Shown: piece by piece, positions 38,601 to 45,383 of the stretch
How the letters are laid out: each line of letters starts with the position of its first letter
Position numbering within the stretch: position 1 is the stretch's first letter
Assembly: GCA_004794655.1 (NCBI GenBank)
Contig: SMMW01000482.1
Span: 124,001-188,000, forward strand
DNA length: 64,000 nt
Reading direction: 5' to 3'
DNA from: Marisa cornuarietis
Taxonomy: Eukaryota > Mollusca > Gastropoda > Architaenioglossa > Ampullariidae
Made by a program: the position numbers and the translations under genes
Notes under the pieces: generated by a model
Told to the model about the DNA's origin: nothing
Databases searched by the model: none
What the model saw: the letters and a program-made list of their open reading frames with translations, nothing else

Positions 38601-39373
38601 TTAATAAGCACCTCTTCTTATGAAGTCCTGACCACAATTTAGGAGGATCAATTCACTAAAAAATAAGAACTTTTAAGGTCTTTATTTTGACCACACCCAA
38701 ATCTACAAATTTATAAGCAACTGTAAGGACCTTACCCACCATGTTGAGTGATAGTATTATAATCATGATAGTAACAATGAATAACTGCTCAAGACTTTTC
38801 AGAAAAGGTTTGTAATAACACTTCAAGCACATTAAGCGCTTCTCAGTTTCTTATCTTTGGGTACCTGCAATTTTCAGTCTTGCCCAAAAAGAGCACATTA
38901 AAATTAACTAGTCAATACTTGCTCTGAGGACTGTAGATAGGCTTATGTCTTCCCCGTAGGTAAGGTATTATTCGGTGAGCTGAGAGGTGTGGACACTGAT
39001 GATTTGCATCGTAAAGCCACCACAGGCGCGCAAATGTACCCCATTGCTGGAAAAATTTTAAGCAATCAGTCCATCAGTGTCAATGCATTCTATATAATAA
39101 TCTTCTTGAAAATGCATTCCCCTTAAAAAAACAAAACAATCAAATCCACACAATCACTAAAGAATGATAATCAAAAACATCTCAGCAGAAGAACAATACT
39201 ATTGCCTATACAGTCGGTTAAACTATACCCAGCATGGTTAGGATCATGGCCTTGCATGCTACTCGTTTAAAGTATTTTTTATAAAAAAAACTAATGAGGT
39301 AAAAACACTAACGACCTTCCTGTACGTGTTACAGCAATAGTTCAATACTTACAAGCACGCGTTTGTGCGCCAT
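11544..39373 (-). CDS. MRPL13: Mitochondrial large-subunit ribosomal protein L13 (uL13m), seven exons
   Basis: Seven exons (39373-39353, 39046-38923, 36259-36166, 23007-22947, 14842-14756, 14366-14245, 11619-11544) join in phase to give 194 codons ending in TGA. The human protein has 178. Hallmarks in order: QWGTFARLWWLYDA after a seven-residue start, RGRHKPIY, SDVGDHVVVINTKDIAM, RYPGGFSQ, then LPGTLQRRYLMQRLHLYPDD and PKRLDEYSEKEITEFPKLF near the C terminus. These match uL13m closely. The protein is a structural part of the mitochondrial 39S ribosomal subunit. The last 25 residues are lysine-rich and extend past the human end. The start is the only ATG in phase before the short first exon. 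Introns total over 27 kb and are full of transposons. Confidence 0.95.
11645..11815. repeat. Short degenerate tandem repeat
   Basis: Three to four imperfect copies of a unit containing CAGTCTCAAAGCTGTTATTT and a following CACAG lie in MRPL13 intron 6. They are too diverged for an exact unit length. Confidence 0.6.
12480..12590. repeat. About 40-bp tandem repeat, three copies
   Basis: Three copies of a unit beginning CATGTAGGACT and ending GGGTGGGAAGT lie in MRPL13 intron 6. Confidence 0.7.
12690..13420 (-). mobile_element. RTE-type LINE fragment (reverse transcriptase core)
   Basis: On the minus strand, broken frames encode RT pieces such as LISHLSKVMLK and ELVAEEQAGFRP near 13260-13370, the conserved finger region of RTE reverse transcriptases. 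The 3' side ends near a GTCA-rich stretch at about 12745-12770, as in the copy at 63.4 kb. An internal 20-bp duplication (ACATCTACAGTCAC) sits near 12990-13020. The copy is inactive. Confidence 0.65.
13430..14244. repeat. Intron sequence with a minisatellite at about 13796-13980
   Basis: Imperfect units built from CATCTAAACAATCTGCTCAC and variants (with GTGCTCAC or CTGCTCCCAG) repeat about eight times between 13796 and 13980. I see nothing else in this part of MRPL13 intron 6. Confidence 0.7.
14245..14366 (-). CDS. MRPL13: MRPL13 exon 6
   Basis: Acceptor TTTTTAG and donor GTAAGTG bound 122 nt. It encodes KIPDEIRENLSDQIIQVQEV, then PKRLDEYSEKEITEFPKLFD, and two bases of the next Trp codon. 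The PKRLDEY block is the clearest link to human MRPL13. Confidence 0.93.
14756..14842 (-). CDS. MRPL13: MRPL13 exon 5
   Basis: An 87-nt exon, phase 0 at both ends, acceptor TTTCAG and donor GTGAGT. It encodes IMYNSVYARLPGTLQRRYLM followed by QRLHLYPDD, the counterpart of the human MLPKN..RR..MERLHLFPD segment. Confidence 0.93.
15364..15820. mobile_element. Mariner/Tc1-type MITE with TA duplication
   Basis: A 457-bp element with ends CAGTGTTTCATAAAGTA and, on the other strand, AAGGGTGTTTCATAAAGTA, flanked on both sides by TA. These ends resemble mariner inverted repeats. There is no transposase frame, so it is non-autonomous. It lies in intron 4 of MRPL13. Confidence 0.75.
16131..17336 (+). 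mobile_element. Solo LTR, family A
   Basis: A 1,206-bp unit starts TGTCACGGACC and ends CTTTGACA, so it has TG...CA ends. It is flanked by a perfect 5-bp duplication GCAGA (16126-16130 and 17337-17341). A TATAAAA near 16298 is a possible promoter. There are no internal gag/pol sequences, primer site or polypurine tract, so this is a solo LTR left by recombination between two LTRs. A related copy in inverse direction lies at 57190-58556. Confidence 0.88.
17342..17872. other. Intron sequence between two solo LTRs
   Basis: An open minus-strand stretch at 17389-17754 contains a small internal duplication (CTTTCATTAAGGAAATCA). It matches no domain I recognise and has no splice-site support. I do not call it a gene. 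Confidence 0.5.
17878..18781 (+). mobile_element. Solo LTR, family B
   Basis: A 904-bp unit starts TGTCACGGATCG and ends TTCCTTGACA. It is flanked by a perfect 5-bp duplication CCATG (17873-17877 and 18782-18786). Apart from its first eight bases and its ending it does not resemble family A. No internal retrotransposon region is present. It lies in intron 4 of MRPL13, 0.5 kb from the family A copy and in the same direction. Confidence 0.88.
18787..19834. other. Intron sequence, nothing clear
   Basis: Two copies of a block with AATAAGACC / AGTAAGACCTAGC (18795-18860) hint at a decayed repeat. AT microsatellites occur near 19705-19725. No gene or domain is seen. Confidence 0.45.
19835..20695 (+). 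mobile_element. RTE-type LINE fragment, split by a short retroposon
   Basis: The DNA of 19835-20170 and of 20504-20690 aligns in order with the LINE fragment at 300-770. It shares CAATGGCTAGGCTGGACAGG, the CAAGTGCCTGA block and, on the far side, TTGTAACAGTC. The element at 20172-20503 interrupts it at a point where the first copy is continuous. Frames are broken. Confidence 0.7.
20172..20503 (+). mobile_element. Short retroposon with L2-like 3' tail
   Basis: About 330 bp, ending TTGCGCTATATAAATCTGCTT followed by a TAA run, as in L2/CR1-tailed SINEs. It interrupts an RTE fragment and leaves short matching flanks (AAACC on both sides). A minus-strand relative at 55421-56456 contains foreign DNA in its middle. 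No clear A or B box is seen, so the origin of the head is open. Confidence 0.65.
20696..20895 (-). mobile_element. 3' UTR fragment of the I/R1-like LINE
   Basis: The sequence from GAAGGCTATATCGTGGTGAG to CTCCAAAAAGGCC matches the order of blocks at 24680-24855 in the larger LINE. It is only the 3' end of a copy. Confidence 0.5.
20896..22946. other. Intron sequence with local duplications
   Basis: A roughly 130-bp unit containing GATGGTATTTCTCA and CAAATTCCTCTGATACA occurs at about 22057-22170 and again at about 22190-22420 in expanded form. Near 22640-22760 the block CAGTCTGTTAGGTGTGTGA recurs. No gene is recognised. Confidence 0.55.
22947..23007 (-). CDS. MRPL13: MRPL13 exon 4
   Basis: A 61-nt exon between an acceptor ending CAACAG and a GTAAGA donor. 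It completes an Arg codon and encodes YPGGFSQASAWRVHEIDPTR, the counterpart of human YPGGFRQ...LHLRDP. Confidence 0.93.
24313..24637 (-). mobile_element. CR1/L2-type LINE fragment (reverse transcriptase C-terminal part)
   Basis: A continuous 108-codon frame encodes a stretch with LELNVDKTKEIIIDFRR and FRYLGFIFDSQLKW, typical of the RT thumb region of CR1/L2/Rex-type elements. It is truncated on both sides. The next LINE begins directly upstream with a CAA-rich tail at about 24638-24662. Confidence 0.75.
26980..27172 (+). pseudogene. Degraded THAP zinc-finger domain
   Basis: Two adjacent frames give CSCHPIPEKKGWKELKNSFH, KFPNDRNLRRE, then after stops MKRLSYQTTKLCEARDWDTL and CSKHLV. The spacing of the Cys pair, HKFP, the later Trp and the CS-H pair fits the C2CH THAP fold, a DNA-binding domain common in host genes and DNA transposons. 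At least three in-frame stops and a frame change make it a pseudogene. It lies 220 bp inside the left end of the TTAA element. Confidence 0.65.
27310..29424. other. Interior of the TTAA element, no confident gene
   Basis: AT-rich sequence between the THAP fragment and the P2X7-type gene. A less AT-rich block at about 28180-28300 after an AG could be an exon, but I recognise no domain. Confidence 0.4.
29425..29595 (+). mobile_element. SINE-like copy (3' part)
   Basis: Blocks CGGTTTCCTCATCCTGTGTG, GTGCTATGCACC and CACCTTCAATAGTGGGATAA occur in the same order as in the copy at 30475-30755. It lacks the tRNA-like head. Confidence 0.55.
29652..29799 (-). CDS. P2X7-type domain gene, last exon
   Basis: The acceptor CTTCCTCCACAG is followed by 148 nt encoding THRHVAYCNFVRWIWHKIGK, KNRKVLPACVVAATRKKFQE and FTGFKYAL before TGA. 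This is the most conserved part of the domain. It joins the previous exon in phase 2. Confidence 0.75.
29652..31661 (-). CDS. Spliced gene with P2X7 C-terminal (ballast)-like cysteine domain
   Basis: Four exons can be seen: 31661-31543, 31021-30865, 30382-30296 and 29799-29652. The last three join in phase with good splice sites and end in TGA. The first exon encodes MAMSNVQPYQFEPIASAY and an acidic EEEE stretch. The second has SDWCSREHCEEW, a later CC pair and MCITSHEG. The fourth has HRHVAYCNFVRW and GKKNRKVLPACVV. This order (WC..C, CC, CIT.H.G, RH.AY..F..W, R.V.P.CVV) matches the zinc-binding cysteine-rich domain of the P2X7 cytosolic tail, which also occurs alone in many invertebrate proteins. 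No channel part is present. Exon 1 to exon 2 is off by one base, so there is either a frameshift or an unseen exon. Function unknown. Confidence 0.7.
30296..30382 (-). CDS. P2X7-type domain gene, third exon
   Basis: Acceptor TTTTTTTCAG and donor GTAAGG enclose 87 nt encoding FVIDSTIVLIKQINIKRWQE and DYMHTEPH plus split codons at both ends. Both phases agree with the neighbours. Confidence 0.7.
30475..30755 (+). mobile_element. tRNA-derived-looking SINE
   Basis: A head resembling a decayed tRNA (a block CAGATCTCGGCTCCAAC in the place of a B box) is followed by GGTACTCTGATTTCCTCCACC and a tail ending TTTCAGTAGTGGGAAAAGAAAA. It lies in an intron of the P2X7-type gene. A shorter copy is at 29425-29595. 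Confidence 0.55.
30865..31021 (-). CDS. P2X7-type domain gene, second exon (cysteine-rich)
   Basis: It encodes SDWCSREHCEEWPQQKEEKK, then CCHF, and MCITSHEGMAGNCL before a CAAG/GTAA donor. Four conserved cysteines before the CIT block fit the zinc-cluster part of the ballast domain. The acceptor TTTATTTATCACAG requires phase 1. Confidence 0.65.
31543..31661 (-). CDS. P2X7-type domain gene, probable first coding exon
   Basis: Starts ATG at 31661, with a second ATG two codons on. It encodes NVQPYQFEP and WTSSEEEENVRSVERQN and ends at a CAG/GTAGGA donor in phase 2, while the next exon needs phase 1. The QPYQFEP start resembles N termini of single ballast-domain proteins. It sits 380 bp from the right end of the TTAA element. 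Confidence 0.5.
33266..34920. other. Intron sequence of MRPL13, nothing recognised
   Basis: AT-rich sequence upstream of the LINE. No domain, splice pair or clear repeat was found here. Confidence 0.5.
34990..35440 (-). pseudogene. Second degraded THAP-domain fragment
   Basis: On the minus strand one piece (about 35430-35370) reads CAVAEFSLRHSDGVSLYSLG, like the start of a THAP domain. A second (35232-34990) reads CRANFVPTLHSRICSKHFKI, then NVIPTAVLTI, like its second half with ICSKHF and a degenerate AVPT motif. The two are separated and the first has lost a cysteine. It is probably a relic of a DNA transposon or of a THAP gene copy. It lies 2 kb from the LINE and is not the same sequence as the fragment at 27 kb. 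Confidence 0.55.
35441..36165. other. Intron sequence of MRPL13, nothing recognised
   Basis: No coding signal, domain or repeat seen. Confidence 0.45.
36166..36259 (-). CDS. MRPL13: MRPL13 exon 3
   Basis: A 94-nt exon between acceptor TATGTACAG and donor GTAAGTT. It encodes DVGDHVVVINTKDIAMPDTY followed by WRRTFKYFHHT-type residues. The GDHVV(V/I)xNT block is conserved in L13 proteins. It needs one base from exon 2, which fixes the unusual donor there. Confidence 0.94.
36466..37095 (+). pseudogene. STRAD-like pseudokinase copy without introns
   Basis: Broken frames encode, in order, GPGADDLLKQVAGKVHRFKS, NKVKVTINISESSSSEVVIM, then after stops LQHETILPHYYSFVHRHELW and a helix like GHILWDVLHALEYLY. 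The HPNI...F....LWVV and ILxxVLxALxYLH pattern matches the N-lobe and start of the C-lobe of STRAD (the pseudokinase partner of LKB1). The run of coding blocks without introns suggests a copy made from RNA. Stops and frame changes make it a pseudogene. It lies in MRPL13 intron 2, and a sister copy is at 55.6-56.3 kb. Confidence 0.65.
37096..38922. other. Intron sequence of MRPL13, nothing clear
   Basis: AT-rich, with poly-T and poly-A runs. A block at 38300-38460, with GGTAAAGAGCTCCCAACCATG, looks like a SINE piece but has no second copy in the window. Confidence 0.4.
38923..39046 (-). CDS. MRPL13: MRPL13 exon 2, followed by a GC donor
   Basis: The acceptor TTTTTCCAG precedes CAATGGGGT. The exon encodes QWGTFARLWWLYDANHQCPH, then LSAHRIIPYLRGRHKPIYSP and Q, and ends in the A of a Ser codon. 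The following intron starts GCAAGT at 38922-38917, the standard form of a GC donor. Using it gives SDVGDHVV across the junction, in agreement with human SDCGDHVV. Confidence 0.93.
39353..39373 (-). CDS. MRPL13: MRPL13 exon 1 (start codon)
   Basis: A 21-nt coding part reads MAHKRVL and ends before GTAAGT. It joins exon 2 in phase 0. The sequence after it is GC-richer and has ETS-like motifs, as expected for a promoter of this gene class. Confidence 0.85.
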
Positions 39374-39570
39374 TTTGACACAGTGTGACCTTGTTACACG
39401 TCATTTCCTGGTATCGGCGAACCATAACTCCGTGCCACAGACTTACTTAGACCGCGCGTTCAGCGCAAAGGCCTCAAACCGAGACTGCAAATCGTTGCTG
39501 GCTTCCGGTACAGGCAAAAAGTGCCGCCTTCCAGTGTCTTAGTGATGTAAACACGGAAGTTACGGTCGGG
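39374..39570 (-). promoter_or_regulatory. Probable MRPL13 promoter and 5' UTR
   Basis: Directly upstream of the start codon, with CpG-containing sequence and several ETS-type cores (CTTCCGG near 39502-39508, GGAAG near 39555, TTTCCTGG near 39402). ETS sites are common in promoters of nuclear genes for mitochondrial proteins. No TATA box is seen. This is inference from motif and position. Confidence 0.45.
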
Positions 39571-39983
39571 TTTCTTTATTGCTACATGCCGTATTAATCT
39601 CTTTTACTTTTAAAAGTAGTCTGCCAGTTAAAATGAAGAAGGGCAGAACTTTGATAGGGGTAGGGTTTGAGTCAGGGTTAGGTTATATTATAATGAACTG
39701 AGCAGACGACTAATGTTGAGGACTGGTCGAGTGACGTTATGGTGATTGACACTAAGGTATGTTAAATGATTGGCTGGTTTTGGGATGGTTTTAATCATGT
39801 GGTATTTGGTGCGGGGGGGGGTTATTTGATTTCATGTTAGCAGACGAGAGAAAGTCGAGAGGAGACGACAAGATGACGAGTGTGGATGGAAATCTGGGGG
39901 AAATTTGTGGTGCAGTTCAGGAGGGTGTAGCGAGGAGACAGCAGGATCAGAGTGATGTGATAGATTTACGAAATTTTCGGGGC

Positions 39984-40230
39984 AGGACAAATTTCGTTCA
40001 TTTTTGGACATTATTTCTCGGAAAAATTGGAGTAAGGATTCGAAGAAGATGAAGCAGACGACATCAGGACAAATTTTGTTCATTTTTGGATATTATTTCT
40101 CGGAAAAATTGGAGTAAGGATTCGAAGAAGATGGAGCAGACGACATCAGGACAAATTTTGTTCATTTTTGGATATTATTTCTCGGAAAAATTGGAGTAAG
40201 GATCCGAAGAAGATGGAGCAGACGATATCA
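39984..40230. repeat. 82-bp tandem repeat, three copies
   Basis: A unit beginning AGGACAAATTT and containing CTCGGAAAAATTGGAGTAAG repeats with a period of 82 bp. Starts are at about 39984, 40066 and 40148, and the last copy is incomplete. Confidence 0.85.
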
Positions 40231-40879
40231 GGGGAGTTTAGCGAGGAGACAGCAGAAGTTTAGTGACGTGATAGTGACGTCACTATTTTGTATAGCTCCT
40301 CCTACAGGTAAGCCATTTTTGTTTATTTTTAGATATTATGCATTAGTCTTCAAAACACTATATATATTTATCGTCTGCTGCAACACGAACATGGTCATGA
40401 TCGTGTATGCGAACTTTTGCCAAGTATAGCTGTTAGACGTACGTAGCTTCTTTGTGATAAAAAAGACATGCATTTATCATATATTAAGAAACTTGATGCA
40501 GCGCGTGCATGATAATTAGCACTACATACCTATACATAAATATTGTTTACACATGCAACTTTCACATGTACTGTAATACAATTCACAACGTTTTCTTTAG
40601 CTGTGAGCTACATAAAAAACATATTTATTTATTAAGAAAGTATTATTTATTAAGAAATTGCCCAACATCAATGAAAAAGAATTTTGTTTTCTTTAGCTGT
40701 CAGCTATATTAAACAAAAAAACACATGTATTTATTAAGAAAGTGTTATTAAGAAATTGCTTAATATCAATGATTTTTTTAATTCATTACTTTGTTGCTTT
40801 AAGACTTGTTTCACTTTGTTGTGAATAGTCTTAGAGCTTGTACGGGCATAATTGAGACGACATACTTTCATTATTATAG
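40231..40879. other. AT-rich spacer
   Basis: Two similar blocks (TTTATTAAGAAAGT followed by ATTAAGAAATTGC) occur near 40625-40660 and 40730-40760. No gene is seen. Confidence 0.45.
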
Positions 40880-41793
40880 TGTAGCGGGAGCGCTAGACAG
40901 CTTGTACCGCTGACTGTGCTTTCTCCCTTCCACCCTGCACCCCCTTACACCCTACGCTTGGTCGCGCGAGTGGAGCGTCGCGAGGCAGGCTGACCGCACA
41001 ACGGGTGACGTAGCACCCAGCTACATCGGTATAAATACCAGAGAAAAGTCGGTCTCTGTACCTGCTTGTCGAAAGACGACTGGTCACTACAAGAGAGGTA
41101 CCTGTTTGCCGAAAGGCGACTGGACCAGGCTGGAAAGCACTCTTGTCCCCCACCCCCTCCCCTCTACCCACCCTGAGTACGAGAGGTACCTGTTTGCCGA
41201 AAGGCGACTGGGCAGCCTGAAAAGCACTCTCATCACTCAACCCCCCTCCCCCCACCCAAGGGAGTTAGGTGTTAGGATTTAGCTAGGTAGGTTAGTTAGA
41301 ATAGGAATAATAGCAGCTGTAGGTGTAAATTATGTAAATAAATCTATGTCTTTGAACTTACTTATCGGTGTAAGTGTCTTAGTCCGTATGCTAGCGTGAG
41401 GTATGTATCCTCGTCGTGTGAACGAGACGAATGAGAATCACTAGAGAGAAAGAAATTGTGTCGTCCATTGTAATTGTGTCGAGCAGCAGAACACACACGA
41501 AGATCAAGGAGCTGAGAGATACACCGCAGAGAACACACTTTAGGTTTAGAGTAAAGCAGGTCTTTTGTGGACTCCAAGGTCGGCTGAGTGCGGGTGCCGT
41601 AGATGGAAACAAAAAAGAAGACAACGCGAGGCAGGATATGAGACAACACACCCGTCTAATGAGAGCCAGAACTTTAGAAAGAAAGTTCTCCTTAGTAACT
41701 TCCGTCCTCTCCCCTGGAACTAGAAAGAGGAACGGACTGATTTATGGCGCTAGGGCAGTGTAAGTGTAGTAGCGACCGGTCAGTCCGGTTACA
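40880..41793 (+). mobile_element. LTR, family C (forward copy)
   Basis: A 914-bp unit starts TGTAGCGGGAGCGC and ends CGGTTACA, flanked by ATAG on both sides (40876-40879 and 41794-41797). It has a TATAAATA at about 41031 and an AATAAA near 41336, as in an LTR with promoter and polyadenylation signal. An internal block with CCTGTTTGCCGAAAGGCGAC is repeated near 41100 and 41188. A diverged inverse copy lies at 43080-43925. Confidence 0.65.
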
Positions 41794-41797
41794 ATAG

Positions 41798-42695
41798 TTT
41801 GTAACAGTTTAAAACAATAAAAATGCATTATCAGTTATACAGTGATGTTAAAGTCTTTGTATCGTGCTGCGAGCTCTCAGCCAACCAACACAACACTGTG
41901 GATTTGATGACAAAATGTATTGATTCTAACAAAAGGCAATATGGCTAACCCGCCATCTTGAACATCGCGAAAACGTACATAAAACCCCGGATGTCCCTAC
42001 GGGATAACTCTTATCATCACATCTCACCCCCCCCCCTGAGATTCTTCAATTGATGGGGAGAGTCTTTACTCTCTAATCAATGTTCAAAACATAATTTTCA
42101 GTCTTTATATCGCGCACTGTCTCTGGTTCACCTGTCACTAGGACTTGGGAAGTATAAAGGGAAAAGTCATTTTGGACAGGACTGGGTTTGGAATTGGACT
42201 GCTCCGGCTCGAAGTTTCTTGACCTTCTGAGATGCCGTCTGTTGCGTGGAAAACTGCCTCTTGGTGTTTGACCTCGGAGCACACTGCTGCAAAATGACTG
42301 CTGGACTTCCCCAGTGCTTCTCACCATCTAGCTTCTGTGATGCAGTGTCGCCTGGACGAAGTTCGTAAGCGGTCGCACTCCATGACGCTTGTCAAAACAG
42401 TTCTCGTAAGACTGCTTTGCCTTTTGCATCGCTCGCTGTTACAGCTGCTTTATCAAATGTTCTTGACTCAAGGTTCTCAGGCAATGTAGGTAATGTAGTT
42501 CTCAGTTTTCTTCCACAGGCTAATTCTGCTGGAGTATAACCTGTAGCAGAAATAGTCTCTGTATATCAATAGAGCTAATTGAGAGTAATCTTGCTGCAGA
42601 ATCTTTTTGGCAATTTGAACTGCTCTTTCAACCTCTCCATTGGCTTGTGGAAAGTGTGGACTTGTTGTGCTCACACGACAAGAGGGAAAGGGGGT
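41798..42695 (-). mobile_element. Gypsy-type (Ty3) retrotransposon remnant: integrase end, polypurine tract and 3' LTR
   Basis: On the minus strand a frame reads [20 protein letters not shown] and LALLIYRD, the known end of gypsy integrases. Another has LRRSRNFEP after RNRRH, as in the final part of gypsy Pol. A polypurine run of ten or more G lies at about 42027-42036, followed by a likely 3' LTR down to about 41800. Gag, protease and RT are absent and frames are broken, so only the 3' part of a dead element remains. Confidence 0.7.
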
Positions 42696-42914
42696 TGATA
42701 TTTTATGGAAGACTCCATGGGATGGAATTTCACGGGAATTAAATGGTCAGGGTTTGGAGCAATTGGAGGTAGAGACCGACATCTTTATGATATAGACGAG
42801 TCAGCAGTCAAGTCGCCATGTGTTTGGTCAGGAGACTTAATTTTCCCATCCCTTTCGCTCGAAGTCCTTGGACCAAAGAAAGCTTGGACAGTTGGACCTT
42901 AGAGAAAGCTCATT
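42696..42914. other. Short spacer
   Basis: No feature recognised. It begins at a GAGGGAAAGGGGG purine run next to the gypsy remnant. Confidence 0.35.
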
Positions 42915-43058
42915 ATAATAATAATAATAATAGTGAAGATTTTTATAGCGCATATTCACACTCGTAGAGAGTATGCTCTTAGCGCTTAAAACGGGGAAGA
43001 GACGCGGACTAAGTAGATACAGAACACAGGGGACGAAAGAAAACGACAGAACAATAGA
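42915..43058 (-). mobile_element. L2-type LINE 3' end
   Basis: Read on the minus strand, it goes from CTGTCGTTTTCTTTCGTCCC to GCGCTATAAAAATCTTCACT and a TTA run. This is nearly identical to the 3' end of the L2-type element at 61770-61890. It is a strongly 5'-truncated copy, inserted in the LTR that follows. Confidence 0.8.
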
Positions 43059-43079
43059 CAACGATCTAGATAGAAAACG

Positions 43080-43925
43080 ATCGGCTTTCTCATTCGGACT
43101 AACACTGCGGCCTCTTTAGGGTTCCAGGGAAGAGGACGGAAGTTCCCAAGGAGAATTTTCTTCTAAAATTCTAGCTCTCGTTCGTCGGGTGTGTTATCTA
43201 ATGTGATACCTCGTGCTGTGTTCTTTTTTCCCCATCTGCTACACACCCGCACTTAGCCGACCTTGGAGTCTACAAAAGACTCTGCTTTTTCCCAGACAAA
43301 AGTGTGTTTTCTCCGGTGTATTGCTCACCTTCACGGATCTTCATGTGTTTGCTCTGCTGCGTGACAATTACGGACGACACAATTTCTTTCGCTCTAGTGA
43401 TTCTCGTTCATCTCATTCACACGACGACGACGACGACACACGTACATATTATGCTAGCATTCGTGCGGACTGATACGCTCACACAGCGAAATAAATTCAA
43501 AGACAGATTTTATTTACATTATTTACACATACAACTATTATTGCTATTTTAGCTAACTTACCAAGCCTACTAAAACCTAGCACCTAACTCCCTGGGGTGG
43601 GGAAAGAGGGGGTTGAGTGATGTGAGCCGCTTTGCAGCAGGACCATAGCACGTTGCAGCAAAATGGTGCTTCTCCCGGACTGAGAGTGCTTTTGGTTTTC
43701 CAAGCAGGATCAGTCGCCTTTCGGTAACAGATGGAAGAACCGACTTTTTCCTGATATATATATATATTGTATATACTAACATATTTGGGTACTACGTCAC
43801 CCGCTGTGTTGTCTGTCTGCCTCGTGTTGCTCCGCTCGCGCGACCAAGCATGGGGTGGAAGGGGGTGCAGGGTGGAGAGAACAAAGCATTGTCAACGGTA
43901 CAAGCTGTCGAGTGCTCTCCCTACA
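43080..43925 (-). mobile_element. LTR, family C (inverse, truncated copy)
   Basis: On the minus strand it begins TGTAGGGAGAGCACTCGACA and follows the family C copy at 40880 block by block, including the GCGAAAGGC-type repeat region and the AGTTCTCC..AACTTCCGTCC region. The 3' end is lost where the L2 tail sits. A (TA)n run lies at about 43754-43766. Confidence 0.6.
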
Positions 43926-43929
43926 ACAC

Positions 43930-44600
43930 CATAGCGTTTTTTATCTCCCAGATCGACCTACTGTGCCAAGAATGTCCACTGTCGTTACAGGTATGTGATG
44001 ATGATGATTGTCACGTGCACTCTATAGTGACTTTCAGACGAGATCATAACATAACAACAGTTAAATTTAAGATAACTATAATTTGAAAGAAGAAATAATA
44101 ATTAACAAAAAAAAACAAACTAAAATCTAAATTCAAGGCAAACACCCAAACCCAGTTCCCTTTCCAGTCATGAATCCAATATGTTCATTTACAGTTCCAT
44201 CTCAAGAGTCCAATGTTACTTCACTTCTGAAGGCACAGTCCTCCGCGAAACTAGTCTCTCCAAAGAAAACTAAACACAAACCACAGTCTCTGGTCCTGGC
44301 GCTATCCTTTGAGAATCTAGGTACCTTCCAACCCCGACAGCCGACGGACTCGCAGTAGACAGCCAGAAGAACGAATAAAACAAACCCCCAAAAAATCCTA
44401 GACAGAAAATAACCATCTTTAACAATTGGTATATCAATTTCTAAAAAAAATTCCCCCCCCCCTCCAAAAAAAATAATAACATGCCTTCAACTATTTATCT
44501 CACACTAAAAAAACCATAATCGCTCAAAAACTCCCCCAAATAATTTTACAACAATTAAAAAGATAACCACCCTTATGGACATAGATACACACCCACCTCA
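43930..44600. other. Spacer, nothing recognised
   Basis: AT-rich, A-rich on the + strand near 44360-44560. No domain or repeat family seen. Confidence 0.4.
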
Positions 44601-44629
44601 ACAGGTTCAATATGACAAATGTTACTCTT

Positions 44630-44795
44630 AAGTCTGGTCAGAACTTGTTACACAAATCAAGTCTGGTCAGGACTTGTACTCAAAGTCTGGTCAGGACTTG
44701 TTATACAAATCAAGTCTGGTCAGGACTTGTTAAGGACTTGTTACACAAATCAAGTCTGGTCAGGACTTGTACTCAAAGTCTGGTCAGGACTTTCA
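44630..44795. repeat. Tandem repeat with hairpin core
   Basis: The block AAGTCTGGTCAGGACTTGT recurs six times with spacers TACACAAATC or ACTCAA. CAAGTC and GACTTG are reverse complements, so each unit can fold back on itself. Confidence 0.8.
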
Positions 44796-45248
44796 AACAC
44801 ACTGAGGAGAGGGTTAGGGTTCCCCGCCCCCGTCAAGGAGGAGACCAGCGCACGAATAAAATCAAAAGCACAGCAAAATACTCTTTTTGTTCTTCTCTAC
44901 TCTTTCAATTCCATCCTTTCAACAGCCCTTAATTAAACTGTCAGCCATCTCAGGACTCGCACGGCGACACACACGCCGATCGATCGCCTTTCGCACCTCC
45001 CCTCCTTCCCCATTTCCCATCCCTTTCTCAGTTTGAAAAAAAACACAGCAGGTTTGTGATGATGATGATTTGTTGTACGCCTTTTCTGCTCCAAATGAAG
45101 TGGGACATTTTCATCGGATGTTGCTGCAGGTAGCTCTGAGGTTTCCTCCAACCCTGGAGGTATGACTACATGGAGGAAGATTGTTATGAATATTTTCTGC
45201 TGCCCGTTGTTTGAGGAGACTGAAGTGTTCATAAGAGACCCTTTAGCA
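44796..45248. other. Region downstream of the sulfotransferase gene
   Basis: No gene recognised. It may include the 3' UTR of the minus-strand sulfotransferase gene, but I cannot place a polyadenylation site. Confidence 0.4.
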
Positions 45249-45383
45249 CGTCTATTAGAGCTTGTTATAAGAGGTCGCTTACGATATAGAATATCTGGGT
45301 AGGGATCATACGGAACATTGCGAAGTCCACGTCATACATTTTCCTCACTCTTTACATGAGTACATCGGGTACTTTACTGTACA
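45249..45383. repeat. 135-bp tandem copy of the sulfotransferase 3' coding end
   Basis: This stretch repeats 45384-45519 almost exactly, starting at CGTCTATTAGAGCTTG in both. The outer copy has lost one base (CATACGG against CATACTGG) and has a stop in place of a Glu codon. The duplication junction places the stop codon of the gene. Confidence 0.88.

Noticed and set aside
41362..41763. Overlapping open frames on both strands
   Set aside because: They lie in the family C LTR and recur in the inverse copy at 43.2-43.5 kb with shifts. They are non-coding.
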